Of a DNA stretch of 64,000 nt, positions 1 through 9,368 are shown in pieces. The DNA is taken from contig JNIN01000002.1 of assembly GCA_000702525.1 (NCBI GenBank), positions 1 to 64,000 on the forward strand, written 5' to 3'. Below the pieces are notes generated by a model, which was given only the letters and a program-made list of their open reading frames with translations, had not been told where the DNA came from and made no database searches. The first letter of the stretch is position 1. Every line of letters starts with the position of its first letter. Source of the DNA: Lachnospiraceae bacterium AC2012 (lineage in GTDB: Bacteria; Bacillota; Clostridia; Lachnospirales; Lachnospiraceae). The translations under genes and the position numbers were made by a program.

Positions 1-154
1 ATAGGTTTTATATAATACAACATAACGTTTAATACATCAAGACGACAATTTAATGCAAAAAAGCAAGATGCAATTAATTTGAAATTAGAATAGATTCGAT
101 AAGTTACACTTAATATTAATAGAAACAAGTAACTTTAAGAAAGAGAGAGAGAAA

Positions 155-1696
155 ATGAAAGAGAAAAAACTTGGGTTAATGTCCCTCATTCTGATGATTT
201 TCACATCAGTATACGGGTTTAATAACATTCCAAGATCCTATTACTTAATGGGATATGCAGCTATTCCTTGGTTTGTTATTGCTGGTATTTTATTCTTTAT
301 TCCATTTGCATTCATGGTAGCGGAATTTGGTTCAGCCTTCCGTCATGAAACAGGTGGTATGTACTCTTGGATGAGTAAGTCCGTTGGACCAAAGTACGCA
401 TTCATCGGTACATTTATGTGGTATACATCTTACGTACTCTGGATGGTTAACGTTTCCTCCGGTATCTGGGTGCCTGTATCTAACTTAATCTTTGGTGAAG
501 ATAACACATCTAACTGGTCTTTATTCGGAAGTGAATTCTTATCAGGATCAAGACTTCTTGGTATCATGGCAGTATTATTCTTCATCTTCATTACTTACTT
601 TGATTCAAAGGGTATTGATAAGATTAGTAAGGTAACATCTGTTGGTGGTACAGCCGTACTTGTAATCAACATCATGGTAGTTGTTGGTTCTTTCGTTATG
701 ATTATTGCCCGTCATGGTCAGCTTGAGCAGCCTTTCCTCGGATTAGAATCCCTGAAGACTCCTCTGAACGTAGCTTACCAGGGTAGCCCAATCATGATTC
801 TGTCCTTTATCGTATATGCACTTTTCGCATACGGCGGAATCGAAGCAGTTGGTGGTCTTGTAGATAAGACAGAAAATCCTAAGAAGAACTTCCCTAAGGG
901 AATCGTAACAGCAGCTATGGTAATCGTAGTTGGTTACGCACTTCTGATCATGTTAGTAGGTTCTTTCACAAACTATAGTGAAATCCTTGGAACAGATACG
1001 ATTACACTTGGAAATGTTTCTTATGTAATTATGTCAAACTTTGCAGCTGCCTTTGGTAAGGCTTTCGGTGCTTCTGTAGCAACACAGGTAGCTTTAGCTC
1101 ATGGATTTGCTCGTGTATATGCATTAATCATGCTTCTTGCACTTATGGGTGCGATGTTTACACTTGTATACTCTCCATTAAAGCAGTTAATCGATGGTAC
1201 TCCAAAGGAACTTTGGCCTGGCAAGATGGGCGAAATCGCAGAAGATGGTATGCCTAAGAATGCTATGTGGATTCAGTGCGCAATCGTATGTGTTATGATT
1301 CTTCTTGTTTCCTTCGGTGGCGATACTATGGCACAGTTCTTCTTAATCTTAACAGCGATGGTAAATGTAGGTATGACAGTTCCTTATATGTTCATCTCCT
1401 TTGCATTCCCTAAGTTTAAGAAGATGGAAGGTGTGGATCGTTCCTTCGTTGTTTACAAGACACAGAAGTCTGCAAACATCTGGGGTTACGTTGTAACACT
1501 TACACTTTTATTTGCAAATGCATTTGCGATTATCCAGCCAGCTCTTGATGGTGATTTCAAGACAACATTCTGGTCACTCAGTGGTCCGGTAATCTTCGGT
1601 TTAGCAGCTTGGATTATCTATACACGTTATGAAAAGCGTGTTGCTTCCGGTGAAATTGAAGCAGAAGTGGCAGAAGATGCTGTAGAAGCAGAATAA
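155..1696 (+). CDS. APC-superfamily amino acid antiporter, YjeM-like (glutamate/GABA antiporter family)
   Basis: A 513-residue integral membrane protein with about a dozen hydrophobic segments and almost no soluble domain. The N-terminus (KEKKLGLMSLILMIFTSVYG, then NNIPRSYY) and the stretch FRHETGGMYSWMSKSVGP match the glutamate:GABA antiporter branch of the APC superfamily, closest in feel to YjeM. Proteins of this branch exchange an amino acid for its metabolite or import amino acids. The tail is acidic (EAEVAEDAVEAE). The ribosome binding site is a weak purine run (GAGAGAG) before the ATG. It appears monocistronic, since a strong intrinsic terminator follows within 70 bases. The exact substrate cannot be read from the sequence. 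Confidence 0.85.
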   Translation: MKEKKLGLMSLILMIFTSVYGFNNIPRSYYLMGYAAIPWFVIAGILFFIPFAFMVAEFGSAFRHETGGMYSWMSKSVGPKYAFIGTFMWYTSYVLWMVNVSSGIWVPVSNLIFGEDNTSNWSLFGSEFLSGSRLLGIMAVLFFIFITYFDSKGIDKISKVTSVGGTAVLVINIMVVVGSFVMIIARHGQLEQPFLGLESLKTPLNVAYQGSPIMILSFIVYALFAYGGIEAVGGLVDKTENPKKNFPKGIVTAAMVIVVGYALLIMLVGSFTNYSEILGTDTITLGNVSYVIMSNFAAAFGKAFGASVATQVALAHGFARVYALIMLLALMGAMFTLVYSPLKQLIDGTPKELWPGKMGEIAEDGMPKNAMWIQCAIVCVMILLVSFGGDTMAQFFLILTAMVNVGMTVPYMFISFAFPKFKKMEGVDRSFVVYKTQKSANIWGYVVTLTLLFANAFAIIQPALDGDFKTTFWSLSGPVIFGLAAWIIYTRYEKRVASGEIEAEVAEDAVEAE

Positions 1697-1725
1697 GTAT
1701 TCGCTTAGAATATAGAGAAATAGAG

Positions 1726-1763
1726 ACTCCGAATAGGTTTTGATAAATCTATTCGGAGTTTTT
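1726..1763 (+). terminator. Intrinsic terminator after the antiporter gene
   Basis: An 11-bp perfect stem (ACTCCGAATAG at 1726-1736 pairing with CTATTCGGAGT at 1749-1759) is followed directly by a T-run. It separates the antiporter from the Dlt-like operon. Confidence 0.9.
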
Positions 1764-1772
1764 CTTATCTTT

Positions 1773-1781
1773 TGCTATAAT
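1773..1781 (+). promoter_or_regulatory. Extended -10 promoter for the Dlt-like operon
   Basis: TGCTATAAT is a perfect extended -10 box about 115 bases before the MBOAT start codon. No good -35 is seen upstream, as expected for an extended -10 promoter. The same TTTTGCTATAAT string recurs before the EAL gene at 22700-22710. Confidence 0.6.
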
Positions 1782-1894
1782 AGAAAAGATGTGTATATGC
1801 ATTCTTAAGAATTCTTTAGGTTCTTTTTATATTATATAAAGATTTGAATTCTAAGATTAAATTGATATTTTTGAAGTGAGGGATAGAAATACAA

Positions 1895-3439
1895 ATGGCA
1901 TATAATACAAATACCTATTTTATTTTATTTTTACCGATAGCAATGTTGCTATATCAGATTCTGCCGAAACGCTATCGCTGGGTTGGACTTTTGCTCTCCA
2001 GTATGGCGTTCTTCGTCTTAATAAGTGATGTTTTAATCTATTGGGCAATCATTACGACAGCCATCACCTATGTTGGTGGCGTTGCGTTAGAACGAATTCA
2101 AAGCCCGGACAAGAAAGTAAAGAAGAGAAAACAGAAGCACGTCGTGCAGCTTTGCGTTATAGCTGTCGTCGGAATCCTTGCAGTGCTGAAATATACAGCA
2201 TTTACATTGGATCTCGTAAATCAGTTGATGGCAAAACTTGGAAATGATACGTCTTTCCAGGCCGGCAAGATTCTCGTGCCAATCGGCATTTCCTTCTACA
2301 CCTTACAGGCGGTTGGATATCTCCTGGATGTGTATTGGAAGCGTTTGGAGGCGGAGAAAAATCCGGCGAAGTTACTGCTCTTTATGATTTTCTTCCCAAC
2401 CTTGATGGAGGGACCAATCTGTCGTTATAGCGATACGAAAGATCAGCTCTTCGAAGGGGAAGCCATAAGTTGTGACAGCATTGTTGCAGGAGCGATTCGA
2501 ATCGGATATGGCTTGTTCAAGCGCATGGTCATTTCCGATCGATTGTATTGGTTTGTAAATAACTTCTATCGACCATCATCGAATTATACGGGAGCGATGA
2601 TTATTATCTGCGCGGTAGCGACAACTGTGCAGCTTTATCTGGAGTTCTCAGGAACGATTGATATCGTTATTGGTTCTGCAAGAATCTTCAATGTCCGTCT
2701 TCCGGAAAACTTCCGTCAGCCGTTTCTTGCTAAGAGTGCAGCGGAATTCTGGAGAAGATGGCATATTTCATTGGGTACCTGGTTCAAGAACTATATCTTT
2801 TATCCAGTGACAACATCAAAGCTGATGAAGCGTTGGAATAAGTACGGTCGTAAGCATATGGGCAAGTACATCACGATGGTTGTGACATCTGCGATTGCTT
2901 TATTCCCGGTATGGATGCTGAATGGACTCTGGCACGGACCAAAGATTCCATATATTCTGTACGGCGTTTATTATTTCGTGATTCTGCTCGCAGAAGTGAT
3001 GATCGAGCCGGCAGGACTTCGATTCTGGAAGCTGATTCATCTGAATCCGGAGGGAAGAATCGTTTCTTGCTTCCGCATTGCCCGTACCTGGATTATTATT
3101 TTTGCAGGTGAGATGCTCTTTCGAGCGGAGACTCTCGAGCAGTTTATTACCATGTGTAAGAATATCTTCGTTGGAGATTTCTTGACACATGATATGTATA
3201 TCGAAGTTTTCAACATGGGAATCAGCAAGAGCGATGCGCTTTTAATAGCGATTGCATGCCTGATTGTCATCGCGATGGATCTGAGACTGGAGTATTATCC
3301 GGATACCCTGGAAATGATACCGCAGCTCTCCCGACCAAAGCGTTGGGCGATTTATTACTTTATGATTTTTGCAATCCTGATTTTTGGAGCATACGGCATT
3401 GGATATGATCCAGCAGAATTAATTTATGCAGGTTTTTAG
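1895..3439 (+). CDS. MBOAT O-acyltransferase, DltB-like
   Basis: A 514-residue polytopic membrane protein of the membrane-bound O-acyltransferase family. The family core is visible as EFWRRWHISLGTWFKNYIF, and the catalytic histidine lies in LNGLWHGP. DltB and AlgI relatives pass an activated acyl group across the membrane to an extracellular acceptor. Here it opens an operon with a DltD-like SGNH protein, an adenylating enzyme and a carrier protein, so the donor is probably an acyl-carrier thioester as in D-alanylation. GAGGGA at 1878-1883 is the ribosome binding site. The true acceptor (teichoic acid, another polymer or a glycan) is unknown; no teichoic-acid genes are in the window. Confidence 0.85.
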   Translation: MAYNTNTYFILFLPIAMLLYQILPKRYRWVGLLLSSMAFFVLISDVLIYWAIITTAITYVGGVALERIQSPDKKVKKRKQKHVVQLCVIAVVGILAVLKYTAFTLDLVNQLMAKLGNDTSFQAGKILVPIGISFYTLQAVGYLLDVYWKRLEAEKNPAKLLLFMIFFPTLMEGPICRYSDTKDQLFEGEAISCDSIVAGAIRIGYGLFKRMVISDRLYWFVNNFYRPSSNYTGAMIIICAVATTVQLYLEFSGTIDIVIGSARIFNVRLPENFRQPFLAKSAAEFWRRWHISLGTWFKNYIFYPVTTSKLMKRWNKYGRKHMGKYITMVVTSAIALFPVWMLNGLWHGPKIPYILYGVYYFVILLAEVMIEPAGLRFWKLIHLNPEGRIVSCFRIARTWIIIFAGEMLFRAETLEQFITMCKNIFVGDFLTHDMYIEVFNMGISKSDALLIAIACLIVIAMDLRLEYYPDTLEMIPQLSRPKRWAIYYFMIFAILIFGAYGIGYDPAELIYAGF

Positions 3440-3449
3440 AGGAAGATTT

Positions 3450-4439
3450 ATGAAGAAGAAACTCGTGAATAATATTGCATTTTTCACATTACTGATAACA
3501 ATTATTGTGGCACTTGGCCATGTGATGACACCACAATTTATGGTGAAATATCATCTGGCAAATACAAAAGCCGGAGTGGTTACCTTATTGCAGGCAGAAG
3601 CGAAAGATTCCCTGGATGTACTGGTTGTGGGAGATAGTGAAAGCTATACATCCGTTTCGCCGGTGCAGTTATGGGAGAAGTATGGCGTGACAAGTTACGC
3701 GGCAGGACAGATTGCTGCAAGACTGAGTGAAAGTAGAGATATCCTGGCGACTGCGATGGAGACACAGTCACCGACGGTGGTATTGCTGGAGACAAACAGT
3801 CTTTATAGAAATGATAAGAAGGATGATTCTCTGCAGGGGAAAATTTCAGAATACATTTCCGATCATTGTACGTTAATCAAACAGCATGATTGCTGGAAAT
3901 CTCCGATTCATACGGCAAGTAATAATTATAAGGGATTTTGGATTAATTACGATGTGGTTCCTTGCGATGCAAGTAATTATATGACACCAACCGATCAGGA
4001 AGAACCAATCTGTCAGGAAAATCTGGATACCTTACATGAAATGGAAGAAATCTGTAAAAAGAATGGCGCAGAATTAGTCCTTTATTCCGCTCCGTCTCCA
4101 GTGAACTACAATTATGCCAAGCATAATGCGTTGGCGGAACTGGCAGAAAAGGAGGGGCTCAGCTATTTGGATTTAAATCTCTGCAGTGAAGAGATGGCAA
4201 TTGATTGGAATACGGATTCCAGAGATGGCGGAGACCATTTAAATTCTGCCGGAGCTGAGAAGACAACGGATTATATCGGTCAGTATCTGATGGATCATTA
4301 TTCGTTAAAAGACAGAAGAAATATGAAAATTGCGAAGAGTTGGAACAGTCTGGTGGACGAGTATAATGCAAAATCAGAACGTGCGATTCAGATTATTACA
4401 GGAAAACTAGAGCCGAATCAGAAGACAGCGATGAAATAG
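3450..4439 (+). CDS. SGNH/GDSL-type protein, DltD-like partner of the MBOAT
   Basis: A 329-residue protein with one N-terminal membrane anchor (NIAFFTLLITIIVALGHV) and an extracytoplasmic SGNH hydrolase fold. Block I is VVGDSESYTS, with Ser as nucleophile, and the C-terminal Asp/His block is GGDHLNSAG. DltD-like proteins receive or transfer the acyl group delivered by DltB. The ATG at 3450 is chosen over one at 3426 because GAGGAAG precedes it at 3438-3444 and the 3426 start would lie inside the upstream gene. It lies 10 bases behind the MBOAT gene, which supports co-translation. Confidence 0.75.
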   Translation: MKKKLVNNIAFFTLLITIIVALGHVMTPQFMVKYHLANTKAGVVTLLQAEAKDSLDVLVVGDSESYTSVSPVQLWEKYGVTSYAAGQIAARLSESRDILATAMETQSPTVVLLETNSLYRNDKKDDSLQGKISEYISDHCTLIKQHDCWKSPIHTASNNYKGFWINYDVVPCDASNYMTPTDQEEPICQENLDTLHEMEEICKKNGAELVLYSAPSPVNYNYAKHNALAELAEKEGLSYLDLNLCSEEMAIDWNTDSRDGGDHLNSAGAEKTTDYIGQYLMDHYSLKDRRNMKIAKSWNSLVDEYNAKSERAIQIITGKLEPNQKTAMK

Positions 4440-4492
4440 CAATTCGTGAGATAGAGATAATAGTAGTGTCGATGTGGATTTGAGGTTATGAC

Positions 4493-6073
4493 ATGCAGAA
4501 TGAGAAGAGTATTTTAGATAGATTTGAAAAAACAGTAGATGCACATGGGCAGAGAAAGGCAGTGGTTGACCCTGCGATTTTTCTGACATGGAATGAGCTT
4601 CGTGATCGTGCGGAATATGCGGGAAAACGAATCCTGGAACAGGTGGAAGCAAAAGAACCGGGATATCCGGTAGCAATCTTTTGTGAGAAACAGGTGGAAT
4701 TACTAGTTAGCGTACTGGGAACTATTTACGCTGGAGGTTTTTATACATACATTAATCCGGAACAGCCAGCAGAACGCATTACTAAGATTTTATCCGTCTT
4801 AAATCCTAGACTTGTGATTGTAGATGAGTCGATGCAGGATAAGCTTACAAAGAGCGGATATACCGGTCAGACGATGTATCTCTCACAGCTCTTTTGCCCC
4901 AAAAAGGATAGACAGTATACTGCGACAACGACAAAGAAGAGCACGCTCAAAGTTATTTCATCTCCGAAACTAACAGAGATGCGAAGTAAGATTACACGAG
5001 AAACGCCACTGTACGGGGTATTCACATCCGGCTCCACAGGAACACCGAAGTGTATCCTGATTAACCATGGATGTGTACTGGATTTCATTGGTCATTTTAC
5101 GGAGATTTTCCATTTCACCGAGAATGATATTATCGGAAACCAGGCACCCTTCGATTTTGATGTATCGGTAAAGGATATTTTTAGTGCGCTTTTTACAGGT
5201 GCGGAGCTTGTGCTGATTCCAAGAGAATACTTCTCAACACCGGCAAGACTTCTGGATTATCTATGTGATCATCATGTTACAAATCTTACCTGGGCAGTTT
5301 CAGCGCTTTGTATCATTTCCGGATTGAAGGGATTCCAGTATCGCGTGCCTTCGGATATCAAGCGCGTGATGTTCTCTGGCGAAGTGATGCCAATGAAGCA
5401 GTTGATGATTTGGCAGGAGAATCTTCCGGATGCGAAATTCGTCAATCTCTATGGTCCTTCGGAGATTACATGTAACTGTATGTACTTTGTGCTTAATAGA
5501 AGGTACGAGAAAGGCGATAAATTGCCTCTAGGAGTCGCTTTCCCAGGTAGGGACGTATTTCTGCTGGATGAAGATGGAAATGTCGTAAATGAGGCGAATA
5601 GACCGGGTGAAATCTGCGTGACAGGTGAGTCCCTGGCAGAAGGTTATTATCATAACGAAGAGCAGACGATGCTTCACTTTGTGATGTACAAGGATGCAGA
5701 AGGTACGATGAAGCGGATGTATCGTACTGGAGATATGGCAGTAATCGAAGAGGATGGCGAGATGTATTTCGCTGGTCGTAAGGATTTCCAGATTAAGCAT
5801 ATGGGTCACCGTATCGAATTAGAAGAGATTGAGCGTGGAATCAATGCCGTAGAGGGCGTGGAACGAAGCATTTGCTCTTATGACGAGAAACGTCAACGCA
5901 TCACGGCATACTACAGTGGTGACAAGGACAAGAAATCACTGCATTTGGAATTAAAGGAGATTCTGCCGGTATACATGGTGCCAAATAAATTTGCGCATGT
6001 TTCAGAATTTATGCTCAACAAGAACGGAAAAATTGACAGAAAGGTTCTGACAGAGCTGGAGGTAGTGGAGTAA
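4493..6073 (+). CDS. Amino-acid adenylating enzyme, DltA-like carrier-protein ligase
   Basis: A 526-residue ANL-family enzyme that should activate an amino acid with ATP and load it onto the carrier protein encoded two genes downstream. The P-loop TSGSTGTPK is at residues 178-186, the A4-type block NQAPFDFDVSVKD near 216-228, NLYGPSEIT near 318-326, YRTGD near 400 and the catalytic lysine in NKNGKIDRK near the C-terminus. The position equivalent to the DltA cysteine that helps choose D-alanine (FCGE in Bacillus enzymes) is serine here (FSGE, Ser295), and the GPTEAT block is altered. The substrate may therefore not be D-alanine. The stop codon overlaps the next start by one base. Confidence 0.8.
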   Translation: MQNEKSILDRFEKTVDAHGQRKAVVDPAIFLTWNELRDRAEYAGKRILEQVEAKEPGYPVAIFCEKQVELLVSVLGTIYAGGFYTYINPEQPAERITKILSVLNPRLVIVDESMQDKLTKSGYTGQTMYLSQLFCPKKDRQYTATTTKKSTLKVISSPKLTEMRSKITRETPLYGVFTSGSTGTPKCILINHGCVLDFIGHFTEIFHFTENDIIGNQAPFDFDVSVKDIFSALFTGAELVLIPREYFSTPARLLDYLCDHHVTNLTWAVSALCIISGLKGFQYRVPSDIKRVMFSGEVMPMKQLMIWQENLPDAKFVNLYGPSEITCNCMYFVLNRRYEKGDKLPLGVAFPGRDVFLLDEDGNVVNEANRPGEICVTGESLAEGYYHNEEQTMLHFVMYKDAEGTMKRMYRTGDMAVIEEDGEMYFAGRKDFQIKHMGHRIELEEIERGINAVEGVERSICSYDEKRQRITAYYSGDKDKKSLHLELKEILPVYMVPNKFAHVSEFMLNKNGKIDRKVLTELEVVE

Positions 6074-7272
6074 TGAAGATGCAGGACGAAGTACTTAGAA
6101 CTTCAAGAGAAAACTACGGTACACCGCAGTATGTCTTTGATTTAGATACTTTCTATGAGAGATATGACTATTTCAAGCGCATTTTCGGTGAGGAAATTGC
6201 CATTAATTACTGCATGAAGACAAATCCATTTTTGACGGATGCAGCGCTTTTAAAGACGGATCGAATCGAAGTCTGTTCTTACGGGGAATTCTTGATTTGT
6301 GCGAATCTTGGGATCAAACCGGAGAGACTTCTCATCTCCGGCGTTTTAAAGAAACGGGAAGATATGCGTGTCATCATGGATTATGGTCGTGATCAGGCAA
6401 TCTATACAGCGGAATCTCCATCCCAGCTTGCGATTATTCGTGAAATTGCTACAGAATTAGGAATTACAGCACGTGTCTATATGCGACTCCATTGCGCACA
6501 GTTTGGAATGGATGAAGATACGATTATCGAACTTCTGAATTCTGAAAATGGTGAGATGGAACATATAGAATTCTATGGAATTCATTATTTCACCGGTACA
6601 CAGAAGCATAAATTATCGAAGCATACGAAAGAGATTCAGAAGCTGGATCATTTCTTTGAACGTATTTTTGAAGAAACCGGACGTGAAGTGAAGAATCTGG
6701 AATATGGCACTGGATTTGGCGTTCCTTACTTCGAAGGGCAGGAAGAGACGGTCACAGCAGAGGCGGAACTCGTGGAATTTAAGAAGCTTTTACAGGAAAT
6801 GGAGTGGAGCGGTAATATTTCTCTGGAAATGGGACGCGCCTTGGCATATAATTGTGGATGCTATCTAACAGAGATTCGTGATTTGAAGTGTAGTGATGGA
6901 AAAAACTATGCTATAGTAGATGGTGGAATTCATCAGTTACATTATGATGGGCAGCTTCGAGGAATGTACGTCCCAAAAATGCATGTGATTCATAGAGCGG
7001 ATGTGGATTTGACGGGTGAGAAGAAGACCTATTCCATTCACGGATCTCTCTGTACAACGAATGACGTTTTGGTAGGAAACTATGAGTCGGAAGAACTTCA
7101 CAAGGGCGATATCGTCGTATTTGAGAATGTTGGCGCTTATTCTGTTTATGAAGGGATGTCATTGTTCTTGAGTCATGAATTGCCAGCGATTGTATTATAT
7201 AGTGAGCAATCCGGGTTAAAGCTTGTGCGAAGTATGCAGGAGACGTATCATTTCAATACACCATTACGCTAG
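6073..7272 (+). CDS. PLP-dependent fold-type III enzyme, diaminopimelate/ornithine decarboxylase-like
   Basis: A 399-residue alanine-racemase-fold PLP enzyme. The Schiff-base lysine is K49 in INYCMKTNPF, the glycine-rich phosphate-binding loop resembles EYGTGFGVP, EMGRALA follows, and the C-terminal catalytic cysteine block is HGSLCTTNDVL, with GAYSVYEGM near the end as in LysA/ODC enzymes. All key residues appear to be present. The start overlaps the stop of the adenylating-enzyme gene (TAATG), so the two are translationally coupled. A dedicated lysA is unlikely in this setting. The enzyme probably makes or modifies the amino acid or amine used by the Dlt-like system, or acts on the carrier-bound residue. 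That role is inference. Confidence 0.75.
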   Translation: MKMQDEVLRTSRENYGTPQYVFDLDTFYERYDYFKRIFGEEIAINYCMKTNPFLTDAALLKTDRIEVCSYGEFLICANLGIKPERLLISGVLKKREDMRVIMDYGRDQAIYTAESPSQLAIIREIATELGITARVYMRLHCAQFGMDEDTIIELLNSENGEMEHIEFYGIHYFTGTQKHKLSKHTKEIQKLDHFFERIFEETGREVKNLEYGTGFGVPYFEGQEETVTAEAELVEFKKLLQEMEWSGNISLEMGRALAYNCGCYLTEIRDLKCSDGKNYAIVDGGIHQLHYDGQLRGMYVPKMHVIHRADVDLTGEKKTYSIHGSLCTTNDVLVGNYESEELHKGDIVVFENVGAYSVYEGMSLFLSHELPAIVLYSEQSGLKLVRSMQETYHFNTPLR

Positions 7273-7316
7273 AATTAGATGGTTATATTTTGAAAGATGA
7301 AGGAAGGAACTTGAAA

Positions 7317-7544
7317 ATGGAAAAATTACTTGCAATCTTAAATGAGGTAGATGATAGTATTGATTATGAGATGGAAGATCAGTTAATCGATAATCACCTT
7401 TTAGATTCATTTACAATCATTATGCTTGTGGGAGAATTAGAGGATGCATATGACATCTCCATCGATGCAGCGGAGATGACACCGGAAAACTTCAATTCTG
7501 CAGAATCTATTCTTGAGATGGTAAAGCGTCTCCAGGAAGACTAA
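7317..7544 (+). CDS. Acyl/aminoacyl carrier protein, DltC-like
   Basis: A 75-residue acidic helical protein. The phosphopantetheine attachment serine is S31 in the motif LLDSFTIIML, the DSF form seen in DltC. The ATG at 7317 is preferred because AGGAAGG (7301-7307) lies 9 bases ahead; a TTG at 7290 would add nine residues without a ribosome binding site. It should carry the aminoacyl group made by the DltA-like enzyme to the MBOAT protein. Its position after the PLP enzyme, and not directly after the adenylating enzyme, differs from the classical dltABCD order. Confidence 0.85.
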   Translation: MEKLLAILNEVDDSIDYEMEDQLIDNHLLDSFTIIMLVGELEDAYDISIDAAEMTPENFNSAESILEMVKRLQED

Positions 7545-7605
7545 TGAGATAAATTTTTGGGAAATAATGTAGGGATTTTGGTTTTTATAATTGGGGGGGA
7601 TTGTT

Positions 7606-9324
7606 ATGAAAACACATATTACAAATGTATATGGTATGAATAGGAATAGCCTGGTTTCTTTGCAGCACAGAGTAGCTGATGTTGCAAGGAAACTGGGCTT
7701 TTTTGAGCTTGGAATCTATCGTTATCCGGTGGAGACAGATTCCGATGCAGAGCTTCAGAAGCGCTTGGACGGAATCTGCGCAGCAGTGGAACCGGGCGAT
7801 AAAGCGGTGCTTCAGCTTCCGACAGGCAATGGAATCGAGTTTGAATTCAAGCTGATTTCTAAGCTCCGAGGAATGGGCGTAGAGAAGATTGTTCTCATTG
7901 TACATGATCCCGATACCTATGAAGATATGTCGCTATTACGCGGTGCGGAGCGCATGATTTATACAACAGAACGAATTGGAAATGACATCGCGAAGAAGGG
8001 GCTATATGCGGTGCGAAAATTCCGAATGTCTTTCGACTCAGAGGACGATTCGCTAGTGATGCGAAATCTGTTGAAGGCGACGGATTTTTATGAATGTGCT
8101 TTTGATGAGAAAGGTTTGGATTCAGACGAGTGTATCCAGGTGGCGTTTGGACTATACGATAAGACCGGTAAGTATACATTGCTTGTTGGAACTGTTATAC
8201 AGTCAGTGCTGGAGAATACCCTGTCCAAAGTCTGCTTTCATATTTTTCACGATGATACACTTAACCGAACGAATAAAGAGAAATTGATACAGACGGTTGG
8301 TGAATTTGGAAGTTATATCCAGTTTCATGAAGTGAATCCGGCGGATTTTTATGGAAATCATAGATGGGTTAAGTATTATACGATTGGTTGTATGTTTCGT
8401 CTGATTATGCCGCGTGTACTAAAGAATTTGAATAGGCTCATTTATTTGGATGCAGACTTATTGTTTAACCGGGATATTAAAGATTTGTGGGATATAGACA
8501 TATCGGGGTATTCCCTGGCGGCTGTAAAAGATGTGATTTTTGATAATGGAATTATAATGCCAAAATTCGTCGAAGAAGGAATTGTTTCTAAGGATCGATA
8601 TTTTAATTCAGGTGTTTTATTGATGAATTTGGATGCTATTAGAAAAAAGGGGGACTTGTTAGATTTATCAATAGAGTTTCTTGAGAATAATCCGGACTCT
8701 GCCTTACCGGATCAGGATGCATTGAATTATTATTTTAATGATACAGCTTTGTTATTGGATAAAAATTGGAATGTTTTTAGCCAATATGAAAAAGGGAATT
8801 GTAAGAATGTGCGAGAAAATGTCGTTTATCATTTTATGGGGCAGCCATATATTGATTATTTTAGTACGGTGGATTTTGAGAAAATGTACTTTAAAACAAA
8901 GGCAAGTACAGCATGGGATTATGATGGATTAGAAGACGAAATTTATATAGGGTATCGTTCATTAAGCGATAAAATTGATAACTTACAAAAAATGATAAAA
9001 GCCATGTGTAATAGAAAGAAAATCTATTATGGATTTTATGATGCACAAATGAGGAAAATCTTAGAGATTGTGAAACCTCAAGAGGGAGATTATTTTGTTT
9101 ATCCAGAAGGATATTCGTATGGCACGAAAATAGAGGGAATGGATTGTTTTTCTTTTGAAAAGATAGAGCAGGAAGAACGAGGTACTTTTGTTGTGATTGT
9201 AGCACCTATTTTAGAGGATGAGAATTCCATCGAAAAACTAGAATCTCTTGGTTTAGAAAACCAGAAGGATTTCTTTGTGAGTCCTCGTTTATTAGCTGGA
9301 CCGCAGGGAGGGTTCTGGGCGTGA
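7606..9324 (+). CDS. Glycosyltransferase: Gtf3-like N-terminal domain fused to GT8 domain (copy 1)
   Basis: A 572-residue protein. Residues 1 to about 175 (ITNVYGMNRNS, ELGIYRYPVETDSDAEL, KRLDGI, IVLIVHD) resemble the N-terminal half of Gtf3/Nss, the enzyme that adds the second sugar to serine-rich repeat adhesins in streptococci. Residues from about 185 form a GT8 domain: the metal-binding IYLDADLLFN, FNSGVLLMNL and LPDQDALNYYF blocks are intact. The ATG at 7606 follows a strong G-run ribosome binding site (7593-7600); the TTG at 7591 is not needed. It follows the carrier-protein gene by 61 bases in the same direction. Likely a glycan-extending enzyme for a surface protein. A poly-G run just before the start could be slippage-prone. 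Confidence 0.8.
   Translation: MKTHITNVYGMNRNSLVSLQHRVADVARKLGFFELGIYRYPVETDSDAELQKRLDGICAAVEPGDKAVLQLPTGNGIEFEFKLISKLRGMGVEKIVLIVHDPDTYEDMSLLRGAERMIYTTERIGNDIAKKGLYAVRKFRMSFDSEDDSLVMRNLLKATDFYECAFDEKGLDSDECIQVAFGLYDKTGKYTLLVGTVIQSVLENTLSKVCFHIFHDDTLNRTNKEKLIQTVGEFGSYIQFHEVNPADFYGNHRWVKYYTIGCMFRLIMPRVLKNLNRLIYLDADLLFNRDIKDLWDIDISGYSLAAVKDVIFDNGIIMPKFVEEGIVSKDRYFNSGVLLMNLDAIRKKGDLLDLSIEFLENNPDSALPDQDALNYYFNDTALLLDKNWNVFSQYEKGNCKNVRENVVYHFMGQPYIDYFSTVDFEKMYFKTKASTAWDYDGLEDEIYIGYRSLSDKIDNLQKMIKAMCNRKKIYYGFYDAQMRKILEIVKPQEGDYFVYPEGYSYGTKIEGMDCFSFEKIEQEERGTFVVIVAPILEDENSIEKLESLGLENQKDFFVSPRLLAGPQGGFWA
7704..7805 (+). repeat. Near-identical 102-bp tract shared with 9467-9568
   Basis: Within the two Gtf3-GT8 genes, 7704-7805 and 9467-9568 differ at one position, whereas flanking sequence differs at many synonymous sites. 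This is the pattern expected of recent gene conversion between tandem paralogues. Confidence 0.85.
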
Positions 9325-9368
9325 AAAAACAGTTGGAGAAATTGTAATAATTATAAAGGGGGAAAATA

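Noticed and set aside
1-154. Riboswitch or small RNA before the antiporter
   Set aside because: The stretch is A/T-rich with no recognisable aptamer core or stable hairpin.
6073-7272. Calling the PLP enzyme lysA outright
   Set aside because: The catalytic residues fit the family, but the operon context with a carrier protein and an adenylating enzyme makes lysine biosynthesis an unsafe assignment.
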